Assembly (NCBI RefSeq): GCF_024807945.1
Contig: NZ_JANUFD010000014.1
Coordinates: 62,001-126,000, forward strand
Reading direction: 5' to 3'
Source: Pseudomonas sp. JUb42
Lineage (GTDB): Bacteria; Pseudomonadota; Gammaproteobacteria; Pseudomonadales; Pseudomonadaceae
DNA: 64,000 nt
Position numbers and translations under genes: made by a program. This document shows positions 40,697-49,227 of this stretch, in pieces. The notes below the pieces were generated by a model. The model did not search any database. It was not told the origin of the DNA and worked only from the letters and a program-made list of their open reading frames with translations. The stretch's first letter is position 1; each line of letters begins with the position of its first letter.

Positions 40697-41679
40697 TGCA
40701 AATGCTCGAGCAGGCGTCGCGCCGCTTCCTGGCCGCTGAGCCAGGCGCCTTCGACCCGGCCTGACAGGCACCAGTCGCCACAGACATAAATGCCCAGGTC
40801 GGCGTCGGACAACGCGCCCCACTCGTGGGCGCCAGCCGGGCGGGCGTAAAGCCAGCGGTGGGCCAGGCTGAATGCCGGGGCAGGCATGGCGCAGCCGATC
40901 AGCTCGGCGAAGGCGCCATGCAGGTGCTCGATCACCTCTTCCCGGGACATGTCCAGATGCTCGCGGCTCCACTGGCTGGTGGCGTGCAGCACCCAGGTGT
41001 CGACGCTTTCATTGCGCTCCGGCTTGCTGCGGTTGCGCGCCAGCCAGTCGATCGGGCTGTCCCGGACGAAGCAACCTTCCAGCGGTGTTTGCAGCGGGGT
41101 GTCGAAGGCCAGGGCGACGGCCCAGGTCGGCTCCATCTTCACGCCAGAGACCACGCCGGCCAGCTTGGGGGCTGCTGCCAGCAGCGTGGTGGCCTGAGGT
41201 GCGGGCGTGGCAACCACGACATGACTGAAAGGACCATGGCTTTTGCCTTCACTGTCGATCAGGTGCCAGTGTTCTTCGCCGCGAAAGACTTCGCTGATAC
41301 GGCAGGAGAAGGTCACCGGCAGATCGCCAAGCATGGCGCGGGTAATGGCGCTCATGCGCGGCTTGCCGACCCAGCGCACCTGCTCGTCGGGCGACGGGCT
41401 GAGCTGGCCGTTATGGGCGTTATAGAGTTGCGGCGCCCACTCGGCGACGAAGCCGTTGGCCCGCCACTGGTTGACGACATTGACGAAACGGCGGTCGCGG
41501 GCGGTGAAGTATTGCGCGCCCAAGTCCAGCGCGCCGGCTTCGCTGCGCTTGCTCGACATGCGCCCGCCGCTGCCGCGGCTCTTGTCAAAAAGATGAACGG
41601 CATGCCCGGCAGCGTGCAGCGCCTGGGCAGCGGAGAGTCCGGCGATGCCGGTACCGATGATTGCGATAGGTACAGTCAT
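40693..41679 (-). CDS. NAD(P)/FAD-dependent oxidoreductase (renalase-like)
   Basis: The 328-residue flavoprotein shows IAIIGTGIAGLSAAQALHAA, HLFDKSRGSGGRMSSKRSEA (the second FAD motif, GGRM), DLGAQYFTARDRRFVNVVNQ and the C-terminal GIYVCGDWCLSGRVEGAWLS (the GD FAD motif). Renalase-like proteins oxidise reduced nicotinamide isomers or amines; the substrate here is unknown. It is coupled to the TIGR02450 gene and is read from the divergent region containing a TGTACA site. Confidence 0.9.
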   Translation of the reverse strand: MTVPIAIIGTGIAGLSAAQALHAAGHAVHLFDKSRGSGGRMSSKRSEAGALDLGAQYFTARDRRFVNVVNQWRANGFVAEWAPQLYNAHNGQLSPSPDEQVRWVGKPRMSAITRAMLGDLPVTFSCRISEVFRGEEHWHLIDSEGKSHGPFSHVVVATPAPQATTLLAAAPKLAGVVSGVKMEPTWAVALAFDTPLQTPLEGCFVRDSPIDWLARNRSKPERNESVDTWVLHATSQWSREHLDMSREEVIEHLHGAFAELIGCAMPAPAFSLAHRWLYARPAGAHEWGALSDADLGIYVCGDWCLSGRVEGAWLSGQEAARRLLEHLQ

Positions 41680-41724
41680 AGGGGCCTCGTTACCTTGTCT
41701 GCACAGAGTACGCCGTAGTTAAAA

Positions 41725-41759
41725 CCTGTACAAATCTGTTTTTTGGTATAAGTTGTCGC
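41725..41759. promoter_or_regulatory. Second TGTACA-type site, degenerate LitR-like operator
   Basis: CTGTACAAATCT (41726-41737) and ATAAGTTGTCG (41748-41758) retain most bases of the two arms seen at 40290-40327 (TGTACAA and AAGTTGT), but with 10 rather than 16 bases between. The site lies between the divergent renalase-like and TIGR01777 genes. Confidence 0.4.
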
Positions 41760-41980
41760 GTATTCAAAAAGCACAGAATCCTGGCTTTGGGCTCGTACGG
41801 CGCGAGCGCTATTCTGATCCTTGGGTGCAAGCGGTCAACTCTGCGAACGGATAGTCAACCGTCGATGTCTTTGTGCCAGGGCTCGGGGTCGTTGATGATC
41901 GGCTGCATTTTGCGCTCATCAGCGCTACCTTGAAAAATAGACTACCGAAGTGCCATGAACGCCACGCAAGGACACCTGCC

Positions 41981-42883
41981 ATGCATATATTGCTGACCGG
42001 CGGTACGGGATTGATAGGACGCGAACTGTGTCGTCACTGGCACGCCCAAGGGCATCAACTGACCGTGTTGAGCCGTAGCCCCCATGAGGTCGCCGCGTTG
42101 TGCGGGCCACAGGTGCTCGGTGTCGCGCGACTGGAAGACATCGGCGAACAACCGGTGGATGCCGTGATCAACCTGGCGGGCGCACCGGTGGCTGCCCGGC
42201 CCTGGACGAGCAAGCGCAAAACCTTTGTCTGGGACAGCCGCATCGGCCTGACCGAGCGTCTGCTGGCCTGGTTGCAGGCGCGCGAGCAAAAGCCTCAAGT
42301 GCTGATCTCAGGTTCCGCGGTGGGCTATTACGGCGACTGCGGCGAGCGGGAAATCGATGAGCAATCCCTACCGGTCATCCCGGACTACGCCAGTCAGTTA
42401 TGCGGCGCTTGGGAAGAAACCGCCCTGCGTGCCGAAACCATGGGTATCCGCGTGATTTGCCTGCGCACAGGCCTGGTGATGTCGTCCAAGGGCGGCTTTC
42501 TGCAACAGATGCTGGCGCCGTTCAAGGTCGGCCTGGGCGCACGCCTGGGCAATGGTCGGCAGTGGATGCCATGGATTCATATCGCCGATCAAATCGCGGC
42601 GATTGATTTTCTGTTAAACCTGCCGGATGCCCGAGGTCCGTATAATGTCTGCGCGCCATCACCGGTGCGCAATCAGGTGTTTACCAAGACCCTGGCCAAG
42701 GTGTTGCGCCGCCCGACCTTCATGATCATGCCGGCGGCGGTGTTGAAAGTGTTGCTGGGTGAGATGTCGGTGCTGTTGCTGGGTGGCCAGCGCGCACGAC
42801 CGGCACGCCTGCAGGCGGCGGGCTTTACCTTTCGTTATCTCGATTTGACTGCGGCCTTGAGTGATGTGACAGGCCGCCACTGA
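41981..42883 (+). CDS. TIGR01777-family epimerase-like SDR protein
   Basis: Translation from MHILLTGGTGLIGRELCRHW (41981) gives 300 residues; earlier in-frame starts lack homology. It has the extended SDR loop TGGTGLIG, VINLAGAPVAARPWTSKRKT, LISGSAVGYYGDCGEREIDE with the YYG active site and FKVGLGARLGNGRQWMPWIH with IADQIAA. This YfcH-like family (DUF1731 C-terminus: FMIMPAAVLKVLLGEMSVLL) has no proven reaction. hemH follows after 13 bases. Confidence 0.92.
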   Translation: MHILLTGGTGLIGRELCRHWHAQGHQLTVLSRSPHEVAALCGPQVLGVARLEDIGEQPVDAVINLAGAPVAARPWTSKRKTFVWDSRIGLTERLLAWLQAREQKPQVLISGSAVGYYGDCGEREIDEQSLPVIPDYASQLCGAWEETALRAETMGIRVICLRTGLVMSSKGGFLQQMLAPFKVGLGARLGNGRQWMPWIHIADQIAAIDFLLNLPDARGPYNVCAPSPVRNQVFTKTLAKVLRRPTFMIMPAAVLKVLLGEMSVLLLGGQRARPARLQAAGFTFRYLDLTAALSDVTGRH

Positions 42884-42896
42884 AATAGGACGTTGC

Positions 42897-43922
42897 ATGA
42901 CCGATCACGCGCTGTTGCTGGTCAACCTGGGTTCGCCGGCTTCTACCAACGTGGCCGATGTGCGCCGCTATCTCAATCAGTTTCTGATGGACCCTTATGT
43001 CATCGACCTGCCATGGCCGGTGCGGCGTCTGCTGGTTTCGCTGATCCTGGTCAAGCGGCCGGAGCAGTCGGCCCACGCCTATGCGTCGATCTGGTGGGAT
43101 GAGGGCTCGCCGCTGGTTGTGCTCAGCCAGCGCTTGCAGGAGCAGATGCGCAAGCAGTGGAGCCACGGCCCGGTAGAACTGGCGATGCGCTACGGCGAGC
43201 CGTCCATTGCATCCGTGCTGACCCGCCTGGCTGCCCAGGGCATCAAGAAAGTCACCCTGGCGCCGCTCTATCCGCAGTTCGCCGACAGCACCGTGACCAC
43301 TGTGGTTGAAGAAGCCAAGCGGGTGGTCAAGGCCCAGGGTCTGAACATGCAGTTCTCGCTGTTGCAGCCGTTCTACGATCAACCCGAATACCTCGACGCC
43401 CTGGTAGAGAGCGCCCGCGCTCATCTGCAGCAACCCCACGACCATTTGCTGTTGAGTTTCCATGGTCTGCCGGAGCGCCATCTGCATAAGCTCGACCCTA
43501 CGGGTCAGCATTGTTTCAAGGGCAGCGACTGCTGCCAGAACGCGCCTGCCGAAGTGCTCGCCACCTGCTACCGCGCGCAGTGCCTGCGCTCGGCGGCGCA
43601 TTTTGCTGAGCGTCTGGGTCTGGCTGACGGCACCTGGTCGGTGTCGTTCCAGTCGCGGCTTGGGCGGGCCAAGTGGATCGAACCCTACACCGAGGCACGT
43701 CTGGAAGAGTTGGCCCGCCAGGGCGTAAAGAAGATTCTGGTGATGTGCCCGGCGTTCGTCGCCGACTGCATCGAGACGCTGGAAGAAATCGGCGACCGTG
43801 GCGCCGAAACCTTCCGCGAGGCCGGGGGCGAGGAGTTGGTGCTGATTCCATGCCTCAACGACGACCCGAACTGGGCGGCGGCGTTGAACCGGATGTGTGA
43901 GAGGGCGCCGGTGATGCTGTGA
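42897..43922 (+). CDS. hemH: Ferrochelatase
   Basis: The 341-residue enzyme inserts ferrous iron into protoporphyrin IX, the last step of haem synthesis, at the inner membrane. Visible are ALLLVNLGSPASTNVADVRR, the motif LLSFHGLPERHLHKLDPTGQ with the catalytic His, SFQSRLGRAKWIEPYTEARL and the MCPAFVADCIETLEEI stretch. It is probably co-transcribed with the TIGR01777 gene; together with phrB it fits protection against light and porphyrin photochemistry. Confidence 0.96.
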   Translation: MTDHALLLVNLGSPASTNVADVRRYLNQFLMDPYVIDLPWPVRRLLVSLILVKRPEQSAHAYASIWWDEGSPLVVLSQRLQEQMRKQWSHGPVELAMRYGEPSIASVLTRLAAQGIKKVTLAPLYPQFADSTVTTVVEEAKRVVKAQGLNMQFSLLQPFYDQPEYLDALVESARAHLQQPHDHLLLSFHGLPERHLHKLDPTGQHCFKGSDCCQNAPAEVLATCYRAQCLRSAAHFAERLGLADGTWSVSFQSRLGRAKWIEPYTEARLEELARQGVKKILVMCPAFVADCIETLEEIGDRGAETFREAGGEELVLIPCLNDDPNWAAALNRMCERAPVML

Positions 43923-43971
43923 AAACCGTTCGTTGGGCGCCAATTGTGTAAGCGAGCTATTGAAGCAAATT

Positions 43972-44061
43972 GTGGGAGCGAATTCATTCGCGAAAGCGGC
44001 ATTCCGGGCGATGAATATCTATCGGATGTATCGGCCTCTTCGCGAATGAATTCGCTCCCAC
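43972..44061. repeat. REP/BIME palindrome, GTGGGAGCGAATTCATTCGCGAA type
   Basis: Two perfect 23-base arms (43972-43994 and 44039-44061), identical to those at 10426-10515, lie between the convergent hemH and upp genes. Confidence 0.9.
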
Positions 44062-44122
44062 AGTATTGGCCCTCACAAAATGCGTTCCAGCAGAAGGTCA
44101 TTGACCTCTTGCTGCTTCGCTA

Positions 44123-44758
44123 TCAATCCTTCTGCTTGGTCCCGAAAATCTTGTCCCCGGCATCGCCCAGGCCCGGCATGATGTAGCCCTGTTCGTTGAG
44201 GCGATCATCGATGGAAGCGGTGTAGATCATCACGTCCGGGTGTGCCTTCTCCACGGTGGCGATGCCTTCCGGGGCGGCGACCAGGACCATGGCGCGAATT
44301 TCCTTGCAACCGGCTTTCTTCAGCAGGTCGATGGCCGAGACCATGGAGTTGCCGGTGGCCAGCATCGGGTCGATGATCATCGCCAGGCGCTCGTTGATCT
44401 CGGGCACCAGTTTTTCCAGGTAGGTGTGGGCCTGCAGGGTTTCTTCGTTGCGGGCCAGGCCCACGGCGCTGACCTTGGCGCCCGGAATCAGGCTGAGTAC
44501 GCCGTCGAGCATGCCGATACCGGCGCGCAGGATCGGCACTACAGTGATCTTCTTGCCGGCGATCTTCTCGACCTGCACGGTCCCGGCCCAGCCCTGGATT
44601 TCGTAGCTTTCCAGGGGCAGATCGGCGGTGGCTTCATACGTCAGCAGGGCACCGACCTCTTGCGCCAATTCACGAAAATTCTTGGTGCTGATATCGGCAC
44701 GGCGCATGAGGCCGAGCTTGTGGCGGATCAGCGGGTGGCGGATCTCACGGATGGGCAT
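44123..44758 (-). CDS. upp: Uracil phosphoribosyltransferase
   Basis: From MPIREIRHPLIRHKLGLMRR (44758) the enzyme has 211-212 residues, the normal length. It makes UMP from uracil and PRPP. PRPP-binding RLAMIIDPMLATGNSMVSAI and the uracil-binding C-terminus (TASIDDRLNEQGYIMPGLGD, AGDKIFGT) are present. It diverges from hpt, an arrangement kept in Pseudomonas. Confidence 0.96.
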   Translation of the reverse strand: MPIREIRHPLIRHKLGLMRRADISTKNFRELAQEVGALLTYEATADLPLESYEIQGWAGTVQVEKIAGKKITVVPILRAGIGMLDGVLSLIPGAKVSAVGLARNEETLQAHTYLEKLVPEINERLAMIIDPMLATGNSMVSAIDLLKKAGCKEIRAMVLVAAPEGIATVEKAHPDVMIYTASIDDRLNEQGYIMPGLGDAGDKIFGTKQKD

Positions 44759-44962
44759 AGGAAAAGCTCCGGCGTCAGGCAAAAAACGGCCTAGATTAAT
44801 CTATTCGCTTGTTACTGTCTTACTACAGATAGGGCGAAGTCTTACTGCAAGGAAGGCTGTGTACCACTTCTGAAGCAACGTTAGTCCATAATTACTTGCC
44901 CTGGCCCGAGCGGATGCGTACCTTTGCCCGCTTTTCTTACACTGCCCCCTCTGGAGAGCCTC

Positions 44963-45520
44963 ATGTCTGCCGATCTCGAGCATATCCGTCAAATCATGCG
45001 CGAGGCTGACTGCCTGTATAACGAAGCCGAAGTCGAAGCGGCCATTGCCCGTGTCGGCGCTCAGATCAATGCCGAACTGGCCGAACGCAACCCGGTGGTG
45101 TTCTGTGTGATGAACGGCGGCCTGATTTTCGCTGGCAAGCTGCTGACTCATCTGAACTTCCCCCTGGAAGCGTCCTACCTGCACGCCACCCGCTATCGTA
45201 ATGAAACCAGCGGCGGCGAGCTGTTCTGGAAGGCCAAGCCGGAAGTGTCGTTCATCGACCGCGACGTGCTGATCATCGATGACATTCTCGACGAAGGGCA
45301 CACCCTGGGCGCGATCATCGACTTCTGCCGCCATGCCGGTGCCCGCGCCGTGCACACCGCCGTGCTGATCGACAAGGACCATGACCGCAAGGCGCGTCCG
45401 GATCTGAAAGCCGATTTCGTCGGCCTACCGTGCATCGACCGCTACATCTTCGGTTACGGCATGGACTACAAGGGCTACTGGCGCAACGCGGCGGGTATCT
45501 ACGCCGTCAAGGGCCTCTAA
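44963..45520 (+). CDS. hpt: Hypoxanthine (hypoxanthine-guanine) phosphoribosyltransferase
   Basis: From MSADLEHIRQIMREADCLYN (44963, after TGGAGAGCC) the protein has 185 residues. It salvages purines with PRPP. The PRPP loop is VLIIDDILDEGHTLGAIIDF, and VVFCVMNGGLIFAGKLLTHL and GMDYKGYWRNAAGIYAVKGL match the purine phosphoribosyltransferase of Pseudomonas. Confidence 0.94.
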   Translation: MSADLEHIRQIMREADCLYNEAEVEAAIARVGAQINAELAERNPVVFCVMNGGLIFAGKLLTHLNFPLEASYLHATRYRNETSGGELFWKAKPEVSFIDRDVLIIDDILDEGHTLGAIIDFCRHAGARAVHTAVLIDKDHDRKARPDLKADFVGLPCIDRYIFGYGMDYKGYWRNAAGIYAVKGL

Positions 45521-45572
45521 GTCCCCCGACATCCCGTGCTAAAGTGCCAGCCACTTTTCACGGGATGCCGAC

Positions 45573-46067
45573 ATGAAGTCATTGCTTTGTCGCCGTACCG
45601 CAGCCCTCTTGCTGTTGTGCAGCCTGCCTCTGGTTACACCTGCCTTTGCCGAACCCATGCACGCGCAATACCTGCCGCCCGATGACCTGGCGGTCCGGGA
45701 AGGCGAGCCCGAGCAACAGCAACTGTTGCAGATCACCGAGTATTCGGTGGTAGTGGGCAGCCAGCGGCAATCCAATCAGCAGCCGATTCCGGTCACGTCG
45801 CCCCTGGTGCTGCGCCTCAAAGGCAAGCCGATGAACAAGGGCGCGACCATCAGCGAGGTGCTGATCCACTTCGATGGCGAAAGCAAAAGCCTGAAAAAGC
45901 CCACCTTTGATCCGGCGACCCGCGTCCTGACCCTCTATTATCCGCCCACGCAATACCGGGTGTTGGTGGATCTGCTGCGCAACGAGAAGGTCTATTGCCA
46001 GTTCCTCAGCTACGCCAATGGCCATGTCTGGGCCGATATCCATACCACGGGCTTACGTGCGCGTTGA
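45573..46067 (+). CDS. Conserved exported protein of unknown function
   Basis: The 164-residue product has a signal peptide (MKSLLCRRTAALLLLCSLPL, VTPAFA) and a beta-rich remainder (EYSVVVGSQRQSNQQPIPVT, ATRVLTLYYPPTQYRVLVDL). No catalytic motif or transmembrane helix beyond the signal is seen. It lies between hpt and the PA4642-like gene, as in other Pseudomonas. Function unknown. Confidence 0.8.
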   Translation: MKSLLCRRTAALLLLCSLPLVTPAFAEPMHAQYLPPDDLAVREGEPEQQQLLQITEYSVVVGSQRQSNQQPIPVTSPLVLRLKGKPMNKGATISEVLIHFDGESKSLKKPTFDPATRVLTLYYPPTQYRVLVDLLRNEKVYCQFLSYANGHVWADIHTTGLRAR

Positions 46068-46133
46068 GCCGCAGGACAGGCCGGGGGTAAACTGCCCGGC
46101 CGTGAAGGTGTCTGCGACCAGTTGGAGTCTGCA

Positions 46134-46421
46134 ATGCGTAAAGATAAGAAGCAGTTGATTGGGGACGAGATCGGCGACGCGCAGATCAAATTGTTCCTCG
46201 ATTTCGAGCCGGTCGATGCCACATCGCCGTCGCTGCACAAGTTGATCAAGGCCTACCGTGGCCTGCGTGTCGGTGATTTCGAGCGTTTCCTGGTGTTCTT
46301 CAAGGAAGCCGGTTTCGATCTGGACGGCACTGACGAGCAGGGCAATACCTTCGTTGCCTTGATCAAGGATCAGCGCAACGCCGAGGAGTACATCGAGTTG
46401 ATCGATAAGGCGCGCGGCTGA
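46134..46421 (+). CDS. PA4642-family small conserved protein
   Basis: The start at 46134 (MRKDKKQLIGDEIGDAQIKL) gives 95 residues; an earlier in-frame ATG at 46122 is less likely. The protein is soluble and mostly helical (LIKAYRGLRVGDFERFLVFF, KEAGFDLDGTDEQGNTFVAL). It is a small family known in gammaproteobacteria near mqo, without assigned function. A terminator follows. Confidence 0.82.
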   Translation: MRKDKKQLIGDEIGDAQIKLFLDFEPVDATSPSLHKLIKAYRGLRVGDFERFLVFFKEAGFDLDGTDEQGNTFVALIKDQRNAEEYIELIDKARG

Positions 46422-46435
46422 TAATCCGGTGCTAT

Positions 46436-46474
46436 AAAAAAACGCCCCGCCTGTTACCAGTCGGGGCGTTTTTA
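46436..46474 (+). terminator. Rho-independent terminator after the PA4642-like gene
   Basis: AAAAAACGCCCCG pairs with CGGGGCGTTTTT around CCTGTTACCAGT, with a run of A before and T after; it can serve both directions. Confidence 0.9.
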
Positions 46475-46522
46475 TGACGTTGAGTCAAAAGCAACGCAGC
46501 TATTTGAATCAGTGCAAGAACC

Positions 46523-46574
46523 GTGGGACCGGCTTTAGCCGGGAAGGCGCCTTCTCGGCTAAAGCCGGTCCCAC
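46523..46574. repeat. REP/BIME palindrome, GGACCGGCTTTAGCCGG type, short spacer
   Basis: Arms 46523-46549 and 46551-46574 almost touch and form one long hairpin 12 bases before the stop of mqo; same family as 178-270. Confidence 0.88.
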
Positions 46575-46585
46575 AGAGTTACGCG

Positions 46586-48094
46586 TCAGGCGATGTTTTC
46601 CGTCGCAGGGTTTTTCTCGACCAGTTCCAGCAGCTCGTTGTTCTCGGTGTTGATGCGGTTGTACAGCTGCGCATCGGTTTCCAGGATCTTTTCCCGAGCC
46701 GGGAAGATCTCGTTGAGCTTGGCAGCCCATTCACCGCGAGCCTTCTCAGGGAAGCAGCGTTCGATCAGTTCCAGCATGATCGACACGGTCACTGAAGCAC
46801 CCGGCGAAGCGCCGAGCAGGGCGGCGAGGCTGCCGTCCTTGGCCGAAACCAGCTCGGTGCCGAACTGCAGCACGCCGCCTTTCTTCGCGTCTTTCTTGAT
46901 GATCTGCACGCGTTGGCCGGCCACTTCCAGGCGCCAGTCTTCGGCCTTGGCCTCCGGGTAGAAGCGGCGCAGGGATTCCAGACGCTGTTCCATGGACTGC
47001 ATCACTTCGCTGACCAGGTATTTGGTCAGGTCCATGTTGTCCCGGGCCACAGCCAGCATCGGGCCGATGTTCGCGGCGCGTACCGACAGCGGCAGGTCGA
47101 GGAACGAGCCGTGCTTGAGGAACTTGGTGGTAAAGCCGGCGTATGGCCCGAACAGCAGGGATTTCTTGCCGTCGACCACGCGGGTGTCCAGGTGCGGCAC
47201 GGACATCGGTGGCGAACCCACGGCAGCCTGGCTGTAGACCTTGGCCTGATGGCGCTTGACCACTTCCGGGTTATCGCAACGCAGCCACTGGCCGCTGACC
47301 GGGAAGCCGCCGAAGCCCTTGCTCTCTTCGATACCGGACATCTGCAGCAGCGGTAGGGCCGCGCCACCGGCGCCGAGGAAGACGAACTTGGCGTCGATTT
47401 CGCGCGTGCCGCCGCTGTTGACGTCCTTGATGCTGACGCTCCAGCCGTCGCCTTTACGGCTCAGGCCGGTCACGCGCTTGCTGTACTTGACCTGGGCATC
47501 CGGGGTGCTGGCCAGGTGCTTGAGCAACTGATTGGTCAGGTTGCCGAAGTTGACATCGGTGCCGTGCTCCACACGAGTGGCGGCCAGCGCCTGATTCGGG
47601 TCGCGGCCCGGCATCATCAGCGGCATCCACTCAGCCATCTTGCTCTTGTCTTCGGTGTACTCCATCGAAGAAAAGGCGTGATGCTTGTGCAGGGCTTCGA
47701 AGCGCGCCTTGAGGAAGGCCACGCCTTTGTCGCCCTCGACGTAGCTCAGGTGCGGCACCGGGCTGATGAAGGACTTCGACGAGCCGAAGGTGCTCTTGCG
47801 GGTCAGGTACGCCCAGAACTGTTTCGACACTTCGAACTGGGTATTGATGTGGATCGCTTTCTTGATGTCGATGGAACCGTCGGCGGCCTGGGGCGTGTAG
47901 TTCAGCTCACACAGCCCGGCATGCCCGGTCCCGGCGTTGTTCCACGGGTTGGAACTCTCCGCCGCACCCGAATCCATCAGCTCAACGACTTCCAGCTTGA
48001 GGCTGGGGTCGAGCTCTTTGAGCAGCACCGCGAGGGTAGCACTCATGATGCCGGCCCCGACCAGTACCACGTCGACTGCTTCGTTATGCGCCAT
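46586..48094 (-). CDS. mqo: Malate:quinone oxidoreductase
   Basis: The 502-residue membrane-associated FAD enzyme oxidises malate to oxaloacetate and passes electrons to the quinone pool. It shows VDVVLVGAGIMSATLAVLLK, NNAGTGHAGLCELNYTPQ, VKYSKRVTGLSRKGDGWSVS, GAGGAALPLLQMSGIEESKG and LLFGPYAGFTTKFLKHGSFL. P. aeruginosa has two paralogues (mqoA and mqoB); location next to hpt and upp suggests the mqoB position. The sequence upstream holds 730 bases without a clear gene. Confidence 0.96.
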   Translation of the reverse strand: MAHNEAVDVVLVGAGIMSATLAVLLKELDPSLKLEVVELMDSGAAESSNPWNNAGTGHAGLCELNYTPQAADGSIDIKKAIHINTQFEVSKQFWAYLTRKSTFGSSKSFISPVPHLSYVEGDKGVAFLKARFEALHKHHAFSSMEYTEDKSKMAEWMPLMMPGRDPNQALAATRVEHGTDVNFGNLTNQLLKHLASTPDAQVKYSKRVTGLSRKGDGWSVSIKDVNSGGTREIDAKFVFLGAGGAALPLLQMSGIEESKGFGGFPVSGQWLRCDNPEVVKRHQAKVYSQAAVGSPPMSVPHLDTRVVDGKKSLLFGPYAGFTTKFLKHGSFLDLPLSVRAANIGPMLAVARDNMDLTKYLVSEVMQSMEQRLESLRRFYPEAKAEDWRLEVAGQRVQIIKKDAKKGGVLQFGTELVSAKDGSLAALLGASPGASVTVSIMLELIERCFPEKARGEWAAKLNEIFPAREKILETDAQLYNRINTENNELLELVEKNPATENIA

Positions 48095-48823
48095 TAACGT
48101 GTCTCCAAAATCTGCAACCCAATTGACGGCAAGCGATCCCTAGGTCAGTGGCCGGGGAGGGCGGGGCGTTGTTCATAGTGGGCCCCAGGTGCACCCTGGC
48201 CAGGATCAGCATGTCCGATTCTTCGCAATTCTTTGCATCGCCACCGCAGGCCGCTACCAGGCTCGAACAGGCATTAAATCAGGTCGGCATGAACGCATTT
48301 TTCCGACCCGCAAGCCATTCGACCATGGTCAAGGCATCCGGTTGTGCAATCCATCTCGTTACCGTTTCAGGCCTCGCTGATGGAGACTGCGCAGTGAGCA
48401 ATCCTCAAGGTGGTTGGTTCTGATGTTAATGGTGCTTTGACACACGCATACCTATTCATTGCTTGCCACACTCTTGTGAAGTTGTGAAAACCCGTTTTTT
48501 CACGCTCTTTTGGAAACGTGAACCTCAAACCTCAAAAAGGGCTGCGCGATGGCAGCTCTGGCAGCTCAGTGTTCAGTCTGGTGTGAGGGCGGCAGGTGGG
48601 AAAAGGTTCGAAGAAATTCGAGCGATCGCACACCGAACAGCGACTACACCGGCCTGGACATGACCTGTGTGGGCGGCTCTCTGTGGGCGATACGGAGGTG
48701 CTAATACTGGGATTAGCGGTGCTGCGAGGCCCGATCAGGAGACGTCCTTATAATCGGGGGGAGATTATAGCGATGAAACGCCTGAAATTGATCGAAATAA
48801 AATGACTTTTGTTCGCTGATCGG
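48095..48823. other. Long region upstream of mqo without a recognisable gene
   Basis: Several short open frames cross this region (for example 48148-48423 and 48596-48805), but none has a credible ribosome site together with recognisable protein sequence. It does hold a palindrome GCTAAT-ACTGGG-ATTAGC (48700-48717 area), a TATAAT box (48749-48754) and a GGGGGAG ribosome-site-like stretch before a 10-codon frame (MKRLKLIEIK, 48773-48805). The mqo promoter must lie at its left end. The right part may encode a small RNA or leader. Confidence 0.5.
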
Positions 48824-49054
48824 TCAGGCCGTGAGCAAAGGACGCCGACGGGACCGCGCGGGTGCGCGAACGACGCGGGCTGTAGCGGGCAATGGCTGGT
48901 TCAGCCAGCACAGGCGCGACTCGTTTATTTCCACCCAGTCATGGCCGGCGGGCGGCTTGATGCAATGCTTGAATGCGCGGCAGATACCGGCCTGGTCTAC
49001 CCGTGCATAGTGGCGATGCTGGCGAAAACTGAACAAAGACCAGAGGAAGTCCAT
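48824..49054 (-). CDS. Small conserved Pseudomonas protein, unknown function
   Basis: The frame is open to 49213, but the ATG at 49054 is preceded by AAAAGGAG at 7 bases, a strong site, and starts MDFLWSLFSFRQHRHYARVD (76 residues). The protein has a hydrophobic aromatic start and a very basic tail (TARVVRAPARSRRRPLLTA). It resembles small conserved proteins at the same chromosomal position in other Pseudomonas; no function is known. Confidence 0.65.
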   Translation of the reverse strand: MDFLWSLFSFRQHRHYARVDQAGICRAFKHCIKPPAGHDWVEINESRLCWLNQPLPATARVVRAPARSRRRPLLTA

Positions 49055-49227
49055 GGTCCGGCTCCTTTTGTGTGAGTACGCCCAGCATCTCAGGCGCAAG
49101 TGACATGGCAGTGACGTGCCCATGACATCTGTGTGGCTGAACCATTGCGCTCGCATAACGGTCCCATTTTCAACTGGTGAGTCGCGGTTTGACGCCGCTA
49201 TACTGCGGCACATTCGGAGTTACCCCC

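Noticed and set aside
10426..44061. Repeated palindromes as a possible CRISPR array
   Set aside because: Copies are single pairs kilobases apart, each an inverted repeat rather than direct repeats with regular spacers.
48148..48423. 91-codon frame upstream of mqo as a gene
   Set aside because: No ribosome site, no recognisable protein pattern, and the frame contains mixed composition; kept only as part of an unexplained region.
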